Below, piece after piece: positions 1 to 10,781 of a stretch of DNA of 64,000 nt. The stretch is from Trifolium pratense. Lineage: Eukaryota; Streptophyta; Magnoliopsida; Fabales; Fabaceae. How positions within the stretch are numbered: position 1 is the first letter of the stretch; the number at the start of each line of letters is the position of its first letter. Position numbers and translations under genes: made by a program. Under the pieces are notes generated by a model. It was given only the letters and a program-made list of their open reading frames with translations, was not told the DNA's origin and did not search any database. The stretch spans positions 26,485,838 to 26,549,837 of the forward strand of contig NC_060059.1 in NCBI RefSeq assembly GCF_020283565.1, read 5' to 3'.

Positions 1-426
1 GGTTTAATTAGTTAAATGGTCCCTTAAAGACATTTTAGGTTTCATAATGGTCCCTTAAAGAAAAAAAGGTCCGGATTGGTCCCTTAAAGACATTTCCGTT
101 AACCAAAAAGGTCCTATCCGTTAATTTGTTTTTATATGAACCGTTTGATCATTTTATTAAAAATGCAATGGTTGGATTTGCATGTCTACTGAATGTAATG
201 GTGAACCATCATCAAGTAAATATTTCTTTTGTTGTACATCTTTTTCTCTCTCTTGTTCTTCATGTTCATAAACAACTTCATAAAAAAAAAAATCCCTAAA
301 TTGGTAATTGAAATCCTAAATTCCAACCAAAAGATAGCATAACCAAAAACAAAATTTTCATTTCTGGGTCGTTGTTAACTTTTCACAGCGATGTTACGGC
401 GAGTCGGTCATCACCTGCGGTGGTAA

Positions 427-561
427 GAAGAGAAACGTGATAACCGAGTTGGGTCTGAAGAGATCAAGAAAGTGGTTGCAGTGCCTTCGTGTGAACCGGA
501 GGTGAAGCGGTTGAGTAACTTGGAACGGTTCTTGGAATCAATTACACCTTCTTTGCTTTAA
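427..561 (+). pseudogene. Possible captured gene fragment, DUF789-like N-terminal motif
   Basis: Between the TIRs one frame reads continuously for 44 codons and ends in a stop at 559-561. Its last part, LSNLERFLESITPS (511-552), resembles the conserved N-terminal motif of plant DUF789 proteins as I remember it (NLERFL...TP). The preceding residues are charged and not distinctive, and an in-frame stop lies at 424-426. The rest of a DUF789 protein is absent. This fits transduplication of a host exon by a Pack-MULE-like element, but the match is short and from memory. Confidence 0.4.
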
Positions 562-600
562 CAATGTTTTTAGGATTTGGGTTTTTTGGATTTAGATTTA

Positions 601-1141
601 CATGAAAAATATAATTTTTTTTTTTCTGATCTGGATTTTGGTTGAAGGAGATTTATGAAGATGATGATGAATGTTAAAAAGAAATTTAGAAAGAGATTTA
701 GATTTTTAATTTAGGGTTAATATGTATTTTGTAGTTATAAAATTATTTTTATGTTTATTCTAAATCGATTTGAATTTTTTATGTTTAATGAAAAGGGGAT
801 AATCATGAAGTTGAAGAAATTGAAGATGTTGAAGCTGTTACAAATCCTTCAAACACTGTTGTTGAAGAAATTGTAGATATTTCACTTGATACTGTGTTTA
901 GTGATAATGAAAATGAGGTGGTTGGTGATGATTCAGATAGTGATGGGTTTCTTTCAGAGGTTTGGATTTTTAATTTTTGAATTTTTTAAAGTATTTTTTT
1001 GGATTTGGATTTTTAAGAAGATGTTGATGAAGAATAAGGAAAGGAAGAAGATGAAGAAAAATATAATTTTTTTTCTGATCTGGATTTTGGTTGAAGGAGA
1101 TTTATGAAGATGATGATGAATGTTAAAAAGAAATTTAGAAA
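601..1141. repeat. Pair of ~85-bp direct repeats inside the TIR element
   Basis: A block beginning near 604 (AAAAATATAATTTTTTTT, then CTGATCTGGATTTTGG) and running to about 692 recurs almost exactly at about 1056-1141. Between the copies is an acidic open stretch. Confidence 0.7.
801..980 (+). other. Acidic open stretch inside the TIR element
   Basis: One frame reads about 59 codons rich in Glu, Asp and Val, for example EVEEIEDVEAV and SDNENEVVGDDSDSDGF, ending at a TGA near 980. It has no start codon and no recognised domain. The residue composition is biased compared with the flanking non-coding DNA, so it may be a captured exon or a decayed element ORF. Confidence 0.3.
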
Positions 1142-1590
1142 GAAGATGAAGAAATTGAGAAAAAAACTAGTTGATAATGATGCACCATTAGATATAATGT
1201 ACCTTCAAAATTCAATGGTTATTTTTTTCCAATAAGATCAAACGGCTTAAATTAAAAGAATTATTGAGATCTATGGTGGACCATATGCAATGGTGATCCA
1301 CCTAATATATTTGGTGTTAAAAACTAACGGAAAGGACCTTTTTGGTTAACGGAGATGTCTTTAAGGGACCAATCTGAACCTTTTTTTCTTTAAGGGATCA
1401 TTGTGAAACTTAAAATGTCTTTAAGGGACCATTTAACTAATTAAGCCGTTTTAAAAGGTTTCATTTTAGAGTTTGTTTTAGTCCTACATACAATTAGGTC
1501 TGCCCTGCATCTAAATCATGATCATATGACATGGAAATATGGTATATGAAAATAACACAATTGCATCACTTTGGTCTTTGTTATTTTTAC

Positions 1591-3455
1591 CTTCTTGTTT
1601 TTGACAGCACATATCCCTTCACACAGTTGATTTTCTAGGTACTGCAGTTCTTTAAGGCCCAATCCATCAAGCTCCTTACCACTCATCCTTCTGCACAATA
1701 TAAAACATAAAATTAGAACAAATATTTCATCAAGAAAATTATGATGGTTAATTATGTTTTTGTCAAGTATCCTAGCGGCCAGAATTTCACCCCTTAAGGT
1801 GAAAAAGTGGGGAATTCTGGGTTCGAACCCCAACCCTCTGCTGCATATTGCAATGTCTCTACAACTGAACTATGTGCACGGAGACGGTTAACTATTTTTC
1901 GTGTGCCATACATTAAGGTAGTTCACTGTCACTGATACATTAATATCAGTTTCTTTGTTTCATAAAGTGTGAGAGCAACTTACAAGTAAGATGAACGAAG
2001 TTTTGTTATTTCTTCTTGTAAAAGGGCAGTATCAGGCTCCACAACCTATTTAAAATTATTAAGTAAGAATAACACTTCAAAATATAAAAGATGAGACAAA
2101 ATATAAAATGAGACAAGAGCTAAGATCAGTCTAATATGAGTAGTCCACATGGGGGGAAATGGTTGCAATAGAAATTAAAAAGAAAAAATGTGCAATAAAA
2201 TCCAGTAATCATGATAAGAATAATGCTATGAATACACTCTTTAACACACTCATTTCTTACCAAAAAAAAATTCAACACACATTTTTTTATTGGTTGAAAT
2301 TCATATGGATCCCATATGTGTCGCTATCGCTTCTGGATAAGAATAAAGGTACAACAAATACACAGTCATCTAATAACTAACTAATGAGTAAAAACTGCAT
2401 ATTAATATGAGTGGTCCACACATATATACATACTTCTGCTGGAGGCTCATCACCACTAGGTTGTTGTTGTTGTTGTTGCTCTGCTCCATTATTCAAATCA
2501 AGACTTCTAGTACCGTACCTTGAAAGGGTGTGCTCCATGCTTCATCAATAAAACAATTTTTTAAAAAAAATAAATGATGAATCAAATAAACTATATTGAA
2601 AATTTTACACAAAAGTAGAAAATTAGCTTGAGGATTGATTTGCAAATTAGCATGGAATTTGTTGGAACATAATCTTTTGTCATGTTCCTTTCACAATCTT
2701 CTCTTTGCAAAAAGTTAAACATGAGCCTGGGCGAGAAAACGCCGACCCAAATAGACACTTTGAGTTAGACCTTTTCATTTTACTTGTCATTGTCAACAAT
2801 AATCAATAACTAATTTGGAACTAGTATGGTGATGGGGGCGGGAGCTGGTTTTGCCTCCCCCACCGCCGCCTCCGACTCCCCGCAGAAAACCTTATTTTGA
2901 ACAAAAATTTGATGCCTAATTGATAGCAATTTTGAGCTTTTGGCCGTATAACTTAGAAATGTACAAGGTAACCTAACATGAGATTCTTCAACAAAAATCT
3001 CTTTATTTCTTCATAAAAATGGTTGAAAATTACCCCAAAAAATATCAATTCAATAAACCCCAAAAAATGCTAATATTCATAAATTTTTTCCAAAATAAAA
3101 ATCTCCACCTTTTTTTTCTCTTTTTTTTTCAATCAAATTCTTTTTACTTACCAACAAACCAAACACTTCATTGCAAAAAACAATCTTTATCATCAAAAAC
3201 AACATTCTAATCAGAAAAAATGTAAATTTACCAACAAAAAAAAAACTAATGAAAGGTTTAAAAGGGTAATCACCTTTTGCTTGAAAACTCATAAAGCTTC
3301 CCAGTTCCAGAATATATGATAACAGCAACCTCTGCATCACAAAGAACAGACAACTCTTTGGCTTTCTTAAGCAACCCATTTCGTCTCTTAGAAAAAGTAA
3401 CTTGCCTGCTATTCAAATTCTCAATCTTCTTAATCTCAATCTTTCCTCTCCCCAT
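1591..3455 (-). CDS. MIKC-type MADS-box transcription factor, AGL15/AGL18-like, 5' part (exons 1-4)
   Basis: Exons read on the minus strand: 3274-3455 (182 bp), 2434-2539 (106 bp), 1984-2045 (62 bp) and 1591-1690 (100 bp), all with GT-AG borders and in phase. Exon 1 encodes the whole MADS domain, from [20 protein letters not shown] through [20 protein letters not shown] to [12 protein letters not shown]. This domain binds CArG-box DNA as a dimer. Exon 2 is the I region ([18 protein letters not shown]) followed by six Gln. Exons 3-4 hold the first part of the keratin-like K box ([34 protein letters not shown]). The 62- and 100-bp exons are the canonical sizes for MIKC K-box exons. The remaining K-box and C-terminal exons lie beyond the left edge. 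ELDGL.LKELQ.LE is typical of the AGL15/AGL18 clade, whose members act in embryogenesis and floral repression; the clade call is by eye. A SINE sits in intron 3 and a TIR element apparently in intron 4. Confidence 0.88.
1760..1890 (-). mobile_element. tRNA-derived SINE in intron 3 of the MADS gene
   Basis: Read on the minus strand: an A box (TAGTTCAGTTGTAGAG), a TATGCAG block, then a B box (GGTTCGAACCC) and a CACTTTTTCACCTTAA tail. These are internal Pol III promoter elements. Two relatives with the same order of blocks lie at 54133-54250 and 58141-58275. Confidence 0.65.
2540..3273 (-). other. MADS gene intron 1
   Basis: The intron contains no recognisable gene. A short GC-rich patch at about 2832-2885 (GGGGGCGGGAGC, then CCCCCACCGCCGCC) stands out from the AT-rich surroundings. 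It resembles the C/G-rich arms of the hAT-like element at 10782-11621, so it may be a remnant. Confidence 0.35.
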
Positions 3456-3792
3456 TCTCTTCCACTTTCACAAAATCTCTTCTTTTCTTTTTCTCCACAC
3501 CAAAGACTAAGACAAAAAAAACAAAGAGAAAAAAAGGACATTAAAAAGAAAGAGGTTTTGTTTTTGTTTGTCATACATAAAACACAAGGATTTTTTGTTT
3601 GTTTGAAAGAATTAGGAGTCTGCAAAAAGACAAAGAATACCAAAGAAGGAAAGTGTGACCAAAATTAGGAGTCTATAGGGAAAGGTTATAGATGGATTAC
3701 TATGTGTGGCAATGTTCCTAATATGGTATTGTATTTACTTGGGGAGTAGGTAATAGCCACTTTAAGAACCTTTCTATAATGTATAACCAATA

Positions 3793-3803
3793 CCAATATT
3801 TGG
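3793..3803. promoter_or_regulatory. CArG-like motif upstream of the MADS-box gene
   Basis: CCAATATTTGG lies about 338 bp upstream of the MADS ATG. It is a CArG variant with a long A/T core. AGL15-type proteins are known to favour CArG variants with longer A/T cores. Whether this is an autoregulatory site is speculative. Confidence 0.25.
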
Positions 3804-5003
3804 ATGGTACTAGGATTCTCAATTTCTAACCAACCACAATGCTATTTTCCAACCGTGGTACAACTTTTTTAGAATTAAAAACTATACTTTTAATTTCAAT
3901 TTCCATATTAATTCCAAATTCCAAATTTTAGTCTCTCTTTACTTTTGTGAAAATCTTTTCTATTTTTATACCTTCAAATTAAAATTGTTGTTAATTTTTT
4001 TTAGGTTACTATGAAGTTTTTCCACCATTATCATGGACACGGACACCGGATACGACACTGAACATACGGTTAATAATTTAAGAAAATAACACAATTAATT
4101 GTAATCATAAGTGTTTGTGTCGTGTTGGTGTCTTACTGGGACACGTGTACGGCTAATCTGAGGAGTGTTCGTACTTCATATAGCAATTGACTAATGTGTG
4201 TCGGAAACATGTGGGACACAAAAGATGAGTTCTCCTCTTCCGACCGTTTTCCATATGCAATGTGGTACGCATAAGATGGGTGTTGTGACAAGTGTGAGGT
4301 AAATTAAGTCCCCTTCACTTATATTGTTGTTCTTAAGCCCAATGTGGATGATTCTTCTCATGACCCAACAATGGGTTCTTCCCTCCCAACTGTTTTCCAT
4401 ATGCAAGAACTAAGAATCGAATCTTAACCATCTGCTTAAGGAGCCAAAAACACTTATCGTTTGGACCAATTTATTGTTGGTTAATTAGTATTAATTTTAC
4501 TTGCAAACAATGAGAAACTTTTCTTTAATTAGAGTGAACAGTTCTGTGCATTTTTAGAAAATAATAAAAATGTTAAAAAATTATTTTCATTATTTTAAAA
4601 AATACATCATCTCTAACTAACCTTTTTCTTTCAATTGCAATTGTTCATTTTATGAATCACACGCATCTTCTTGTTAACAAATTAAAATAAAAACAAAAAA
4701 TATTTTAGAAAATGAACAAATATCTTTTAAGGATATTTGTCTTATTAAAAAAAGAAAAGGATATTTGTCAGGTTGTACTTGAAAGTTGAAGGATTATATT
4801 TATCTAATTATCGTAAATTATTTACTTGGATTGGCAATTCAAGCAATCCTTTGTTTATTTTTCACTCAAACGGTGTTTTCCAAATATACTTTTAACATTC
4901 TATTCTAAGTAGGACAACAACACAACTTTATTTGTAAGCGTTAATTTGGGTAAGTATATTTTTAAATTCTATAAATTTATTGAATTTTGCTTTAAACTCT
5001 TAT
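3804..5003. other. Intergenic, with a degenerate MITE-like piece
   Basis: No gene is seen. At about 4033-4165, ATGGACACGGACACCGG and later GTGTCGTGTTGGTGTC with GGGACACG face each other as imperfect inverted motifs. The same motif type recurs at about 36930-36985. The rest is AT-rich without structure I can name. Confidence 0.35.
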
Positions 5004-5005
5004 TA

Positions 5006-5120
5006 CTCCCTCCGATCCTTTATATAAGAAAAGTTTTGTTTTTTATTGTAAAATGAATGTGTTTATTTTACAATGAACCTAAAAAAGCAAAATTTTTCTT
5101 ATATATAAGATTGGAGGGAG
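5006..5120. mobile_element. Stowaway-type MITE
   Basis: The element begins CTCCCTCCGATCC and ends GATTGGAGGGAG as inverted repeats, and is flanked by TA at 5004-5005 and 5121-5122. The TIRs and TA target duplication are diagnostic of Stowaway (Tc1/mariner-derived) MITEs. Confidence 0.85.
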
Positions 5121-5163
5121 TAATTTTTAATTGATTTTGACCTCTCTTTATTTCAAAGTAAGT

Positions 5164-6051
5164 ATGTGTTTGGTTTTGCGGTGACTAGAATTGATTCTGG
5201 GAGAATTGAGTTTGATAGAATTGATTTTAGTTAAAAGTGAGTTGAATGTAAATTGATTTATGTTTGGATACTATCACGGTAAAAGCAATTTACATGAGAT
5301 ATGTTGTTTGGATAATTTACATCAAAATTGCTTTTGAATATGAAAATTACCAAAAAGGACCTAACATATTATGACAATAATATATAAAAACAATGAACAC
5401 TCCAAGTCTCCAATCCAATAGTAAAAAAAAAAAAAAAAAAAACAAAAGTTTAGCTGAAAACATAACAATAGTTGCGTAAAATACAATAAAAATTAAAGCT
5501 TATTAATCAAAGGCAGGCAGGTGTCTCTTTCTACCATTTCCACTTCATTCTCCAATTCTCTAGAAACTTCGATAGTTTCAATTTTCATGTTCAAACTTAC
5601 CCATTCTACCATTTCACCTCCCCATTTCTCAATTTTCTTCTCCAATCACACAACTATTCTTCTCCAGATCTGGGTTCATTTTGGCAAATGCAAAGGGGAT
5701 AGGTTTTTCCTTGATGTTGTTTATATGTTTAACTCAATTTCACGTTGTTGCAACTTGCAAATACAGAGGGGATGAATGATAAATAAACCCGGGTCATGAT
5801 TTTGGCCTCACTGATTCACTATAAGGGCAATAAAGGAAGAAAATGAGTTATGTAATGGTCAACAAACCATAAATGAAGAATTGATTTTGGCTTCAACGCA
5901 GAAGCTACGATTTGCTGCTTCTAATAGAATCGATTCTGCACAAGAGAATCACGTTGAAGGACAGAAATCCAAACAAGATCCTAAGATGGAAAAACCACGT
6001 TGAAGGGTGAAAACGTGCGTTGAAGGGCTGCAAACGCCAAACCAAACATAC
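5164..6051. mobile_element. MITE with TGTTTGGTTT/AAACCAAACA ends (~0.9 kb)
   Basis: GTGTTTGGTTTTGCGG at the left is matched by AACCAAACATAC at the right. Subterminal blocks rich in GAATTGATT and ATCACGTTGAAGG are typical of a common plant MITE class. No protein is encoded. A shorter relative with perfect 12-bp ends is at 53250-53520. Confidence 0.5.
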
Positions 6052-6289
6052 AAAGCAATTTGATTTGTTACGATAACATGACTTGAAACGTTTGGATGAT
6101 GATACACCTTTCTTATAGTTTAATTTGAGGTCTCATTACTCTAGGAATATAACATTTTAAAAAATGTAGGACTATTTTGCCATGATCTCGCCCAAAATAT
6201 TAAAGACGAGTAGTTCATTTTGGAAAGGAGGGGTACTTTTCAATTAAAAAAAAAAACTATTTTTCTTTTTGCTCCGATTGTGTTACTTG

Positions 6290-7060
6290 CGCGCCTCTTG
6301 CATTTTCATTGTTACTTTTTCCACTATTAAAATAGCGGACGTTATTCGCTACTTATCTAGAAAAAAAAGTAAATAAATGAAAAAAAAGTTCGCTACTTAT
6401 CTAAAGAATTGAGTTCACTACCTATCTTACGGATGAAGCTAACACATGAATATTATAAAAAAAAATTATGAACTCTTCAACAATAACAACATAGTATATT
6501 GGAATGAAGAAGAACGATATAAACATAAATATTGGAATTAAAAACATCAATTAAACAAAAACAAGTCTATGGAAGATTTTATCAACCACTTCTTCTTCCT
6601 CGGGTTCAACAATGCACATCGTGATTTCATCAAATGTCCTCTGACGAATCAAACTAGAACAAATCTGACCAGCGTCACATCTAACTTGATTGGTCCCTTC
6701 ATATACTGAGAGAAAATAGGGAACATAGTTCGTACATCGTCGTCGTTTTGAAATTTCATATTGGTGAAACTAACGCGCCTGTCATCTAGAGAGACTAAGA
6801 GAAATCTGAAGGTCACCTAAAAATCCACTCATAAATAAAATGAAAATTGCATATAAAATAAAGAAAATTAGACTTAATTGTTTTCTATTTAGTCCAAAAT
6901 TATTATACCACAAACCAACCCATGAATTGGTAATTGACATTGTCATGTGTTGGAAGCAAGGATTCAAACGTGAGTTGCTCCATCTCTCAAACCAACCACT
7001 TATAAAAGTACTCATGAGTTTCCAAGGCCACAACCACAAGAAATTCCAATGTTTGCTGCC
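6290..7060 (-). pseudogene. Decayed transposon ORF remnant
   Basis: On the minus strand, around 6560-6800, two frames together give short stretches resembling plant transposon-associated polypeptides: RRVSFTNMKFQNDDDVRTMF, then in a shifted frame YEGTNQVRCDAGQICSSLIR and FDEITMCIVEPEEEEVVDKI. The frame changes and stops show it is broken. AGCGGACGTTATTCGCTAC motifs at 6332-6352 may mark an end of the same element. The superfamily (probably MULE) is inferred. Confidence 0.35.
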
Positions 7061-7594
7061 CAAATGATGTCAAAATCATAAAATTAAAATGAACAAAAAA
7101 TTCATTTTTTTAGTGTACTTTTTTTATAAGTTTCTTTTCACATGCTCAATGAACTCATGATCTCATCAAGTTCCCAAAAAATGCGAAAATGTGAGTATAA
7201 TGTGTTGATCTATTGGCCATCATAGCCAAAAAGAACTATCGAAATTGATTCTTTTCTGTCGATAACCCCCAAAATGACAGGGTTAAAAGAAATAACTAAT
7301 AAGAGTTTAGCTACACTCCACGGAGATGAAGAATTTTAGTGAGAAGAAATTGATTTAATTCTTTGATAATTTGCAGTTAACAAAAGTACAATAAATAAAT
7401 TCTTTAGCACAACCAAACTTAGCTATAATGCTATGAGTTTGTTACAACATCAGTTTCCCACTACGCAAAATGATCGGCAAAACTAAAACAACAGAAATCA
7501 AACAATCATTGGAAATAATTTGCAAATTATTGCAACAAAATTTAGAAGTTAATAGAACAAAAGAGAACTTAAGCTACTGAGTATGACTTCCACA
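7061..7594. other. Spacer downstream of the AIPP2-like gene
   Basis: AT-rich DNA with no gene or clear repeat. It should hold the 3' UTR of the minus-strand gene that ends at 7595. Confidence 0.4.
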
Positions 7595-10208
7595 TTAATC
7601 TTGCACATAATCATTACTCAACCATTTGGGAGCTCTCCTCACTCTTGGGCCCAAATTCTCTATGACCTTGTCTTGAGTTAAAGCTATATCTTGCCTAATT
7701 TCTTCTTGCACCTCCGTATCGTTGCCTCCCATCGTATCAATGGTATCGATATCGGATAATCTTTTGCTGGCAATATCAGTTTTATTGGGGCGAAAAGTTC
7801 CCCAAAGGAAATCTCCTTCATAGACGACAGCAATAGTACCTGGGGAGGAGTTTAATTTATGTTATATGATCATGAAGACGAAAAAAGAAATTATAAATGC
7901 TGATAATTCATCAAAGTAAAACTTCACGATTATAATGAAATGCTTGAAATAATAAATATACCCACCCCTCGAGTTCTCGTCAAGCTTGTTTGAGGTAAAA
8001 ACCATCAACTCAACTTCATCAACAAAACTTCTCAACATTAAGTTTTTATCATCCATAAACTTGATTAGGCTATTTAAGTTCTTTTTGGACCTATAATCAA
8101 ATGAAAACAAGATGTAATAGCAGCTTAAACAACAAATAATCGCTTAGTAAAAAAAAAAAACAATTTAGGAAGCAAAAGCTAACCTCTCATTGTTATCTAA
8201 TGGAAAGAAATATAATGCTAGATCTTGAATAGTGGGAGGATAATCTTGATATACATCTTTCAAGACATTCAAGGCAGAAAGTGATTCCAGTCGAAGGACC
8301 GAGGGAAGTTTTTTTGAAAAAATGTATGCCTTCCTACTAACAATGCATGGAGGTTGCGCCACAAACCCATCATAAAATTCACCAGATGCATCTCCTTGAA
8401 GAATTTGGAATTGGCCACTAGAAAATGGTCATCATCATATAAAAATTTTATGGTATATGAAGGTCTCATCCGATAATAGTTCAAAATTGATGCATAATGA
8501 GAATATAAAAGGTTCACAAGATTGCGAGGTAAGACAATTTTTTGATAGAGGAAGAAAAGTACAAACCTCCAAGCACGAATTTCAGCGGGCAGATATCTAA
8601 AATTTTGGTAGAATATTTCAGGTATATGTCCCTCTGTTTGTCCTGTAATATACGAACAATCTCAAACATAAATGTCATGGAAAACGTGCAAGTAAAGGAT
8701 TTAAACAATTTTTCAAACCTATTTATGTAGAACTATATCATAACAGTGACACTAACAAACTTATATATTTTGAGGTACTAGCTCGTTTGTTTCGATGTAT
8801 GTATGTTTTGTTTGAAGGCACGGGGATTGCAGCGAAGATGGAGAGAAATTCTCACCTTTTAATAGTGAAGCTTGTTCATCAGTGATTATATTTTTCTGAA
8901 CTACATTTGTTGGAATATTTCCTTGTGCCAGAGGTGCTATAGAGGAAGCATGTTGATCAGCTATAGGTGATGCATGGTGATCCTAAAAAAAAATACAAAG
9001 CCAAAAAATAAATTAGAATCAAATAATAAAAATATTCAAATTATATAAAAAAAAAACAATTTGTAACTTACATGGCCCTTGTTAGATGGTCCTTCTGAAA
9101 ATTCAATTGGCTCAGGACCAGGAAACATGCCCTTAGTAGCATCAACTAACATACCACCATCATCACCCTCGGCCTCCTCCTGACCGCCAACATCCATATC
9201 AGCATCACGGTCAACCTTAGCCTCTTCCACTTGAGGCTCAACCTGTCTCTGCCAGTGACCCCACTCCTCACGAAGCTTAGCAGTCTTTTCCCGCCTAGCA
9301 AAGGCATGGGTTGACAAAGTAGCATCAACTGACATACCACCATCATCACCCTCGGCCTCCTCCTGATCGCCAACATCCATATTAGCACCACAGTCAACCT
9401 TAGCCTCTTCCACTTGAGGCTCAACCTGTCTCTGCCAGTGACCCCACTCCTCATGAAGCTTAGCAGTCTTTTCCCGCCTAGCAAAGGCATGGGTTGACAA
9501 AGTAGCATCAATTGACATACCACCATCATTACCCTCAGCCTCCTCCTCATTGCCAACATCCATATCAGCATCACGGTCAACCTTAGCCTCTTCCACTTGA
9601 GGCTCAACTTGTCTCTTCCAGTGACCCCACTCCTCACGAAGCTTAGCAGTCTTTTCCCGCCTAGCAAAGGCATGGGTTGACAAAGTAGCATCAATTGACA
9701 TACCACCATCATTACCCTCAGCCTCCTCCTCATTGCCAACATCCATATCAGCATCACGGTCAACCTTAGCCTCTTCCACTTGAGGCTCAACCTGTCTCTG
9801 CCAGTGACCCCACTCCTCATGAAGCTTAGCAGTCTTTTCCCGCCTGGCAAAGGCATGGGTTGACAAAGTAGCATCAACTGACATACCACCATCATCACCC
9901 TCAGCCTCCTCCTCATCGCCAACATCCATATCAGCATCACAGTCAGCCTTAGCCACTTTAACTTTTGGCTCAACCTGTCTCCGTCGTTGACCCCCTCGCT
10001 CTTCACGAAGCTCAGCAGTCTTTTCCCGTCTAGCAAAGGCCTGGGTTGACAAAGTAGAGCTTTCTGGAATAGCCATTCTGGTTGGTGGAAAAGTAGTTAC
10101 AACATGTTTAGGGCCTTCAACAAAACTAAGATGATTAATGACTTGATCTTCGTCGAGGTACTTCACTTTCCCCGGTGGTGGAGCTTTTCTAGCCGTTCTT
10201 CGATGCAT
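7595..10208 (-). CDS. AIPP2-like protein with C-terminal SPOC-like domain and five 61-aa repeats
   Basis: Minus-strand exons 9072-10208 (1137), 8856-8982 (127), 8567-8642 (76), 8184-8417 (234), 7966-8090 (125) and 7595-7839 (245) join in one frame with GT-AG borders, giving 647 aa. Exon 1 starts with a basic KAPPPGKVKYLDEDQVI segment, then five copies of a 61-residue repeat (STHAFARREKTAKLREEWG, then an acidic MDVG.EEEAEG.DGGM part). Exons 3-6 encode a domain (AEIRAW.GQFQIL, FYDGFVAQPPCIVSRKAY, LALYFFPLDNNER, DEVELMVFTSNKLDENSRG, EGDFLWGTFRP) that I recognise as the SPOC-like domain of AIPP2-type plant proteins. Those act with BAH and CPL2 partners in H3K27me3 reading and Pol II CTD control. 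Family members normally have an N-terminal PHD finger; none is encoded here. TATAAATG lies about 100 bp upstream, so this may be a 5'-truncated paralogue with its own promoter. Confidence 0.72.
9120..10040 (-). repeat. Coding minisatellite, 183-bp period, five copies
   Basis: The block AAGGCATGGGTTGACAAAGT recurs at 9301, 9484, 9667 and 9850. A divergent copy (AAGGCCTGGG) follows at 10036, giving spacings of 183, 183, 183 and 186 bp. Each unit is 61 codons and keeps the gene frame. The copies nearest the start codon are the most divergent and the inner ones nearly identical, as expected from unequal crossing-over. Confidence 0.92.
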
Positions 10209-10307
10209 TGTTACTGGAGAGATAGACTAGAAATTAGCAAAGATTAACAACGAAGGGTATGTTTGGGAACAAATGGAGAATGTGCACCAGATAGTAAGAA
10301 CCTTGTT

Positions 10308-10318
10308 TCATTTATAGT
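10308..10318 (-). promoter_or_regulatory. Candidate TATA box of the AIPP2-like gene
   Basis: On the minus strand ACTATAAATGA lies about 100 bp upstream of the ATG at 10208. This is a normal distance for a plant TATA box with a short leader. Confidence 0.35.
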
Positions 10319-10369
10319 CTCGTTGTTGATGGCAAATTAGGGAAACATTTATTAATATGATTTATACCT

Positions 10370-10625
10370 TATCTATTTTTCTCTATTTTTTATTATAAGA
10401 AAAAAATTAATGTTTAAATTCATTGAATTGTTTTTTTTACTAATATACAGATATATTAATAATTTTTTATTATAAGAAAAAAATTAATTTTTAGATTTAT
10501 TGAATTAATTTTTTTACTAATATACAAATATATTAATAATTTTTTATTATAAGAAAAAAATTAATTTTTAGATTTATTGAATTAATTTTTTTACTAATAT
10601 ATTAATTGTTTATAATAAAAAAAAT
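10370..10625. repeat. AT-rich tandem repeat, ~77-bp period
   Basis: The unit AATTTTTTATTATAAGAAAA plus TTTTTAGATTTATTGAATTA repeats about three times with a 77-bp period (10461, 10538, then a degenerate copy). A related single copy is at 11665-11730. No coding potential. Confidence 0.75.
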
Positions 10626-10781
10626 TAATTTTAGATTCGTTGAATTTTTTTACTAACATATTCAATTTTTTTTTTGGTTACTAACGTATGCATTGAATTG
10701 TTGATCAGATATTAATAATTTTCTATTGCATAGAGGCATAGGATTAGCATTATTAGATATCTCTCTGATGTCTACTATTTG

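Larger units (their letters stand above)
1..1445. mobile_element. Non-autonomous TIR element (MULE/MITE-like) with ~125-bp inverted ends
   Basis: The first ~125 bases are repeated in inverted orientation at about 1322-1445. Both ends carry repeated GGTCCCTTAAAGA motifs in the same order and spacing, followed by an 'ACCAAAAAGGTCC' block. The element seems to start at or just before the window edge, so a target-site duplication cannot be read. No transposase is visible. Inside are a possible captured gene fragment (427-561), an acidic open stretch (801-980) and an ~85-bp direct repeat. A relative lacking one end lies at 55952-56165. TIRs of this type are common among Mutator-like non-autonomous elements; the superfamily is inferred. 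It lies downstream of MADS exon 4, probably in intron 4. Confidence 0.75.

Noticed and set aside
3077..3379. Minus-strand ORF of 100 codons overlapping MADS exon 1
   Set aside because: It reads exon 1 in a different frame and runs into the intron. The MADS-domain frame is unambiguous.
6782..7063. Minus-strand ORF of 93 codons
   Set aside because: Hydrophobic composition in AT-rich DNA, no conserved motif, next to transposon debris.
9146..10036. Second long minus-strand frame (about 296 codons) overlapping the AIPP2-like exon 1
   Set aside because: It is a shifted reading of the 183-bp repeat. The repeat length is divisible by three, so all frames stay open. The other frame continues into conserved downstream exons.
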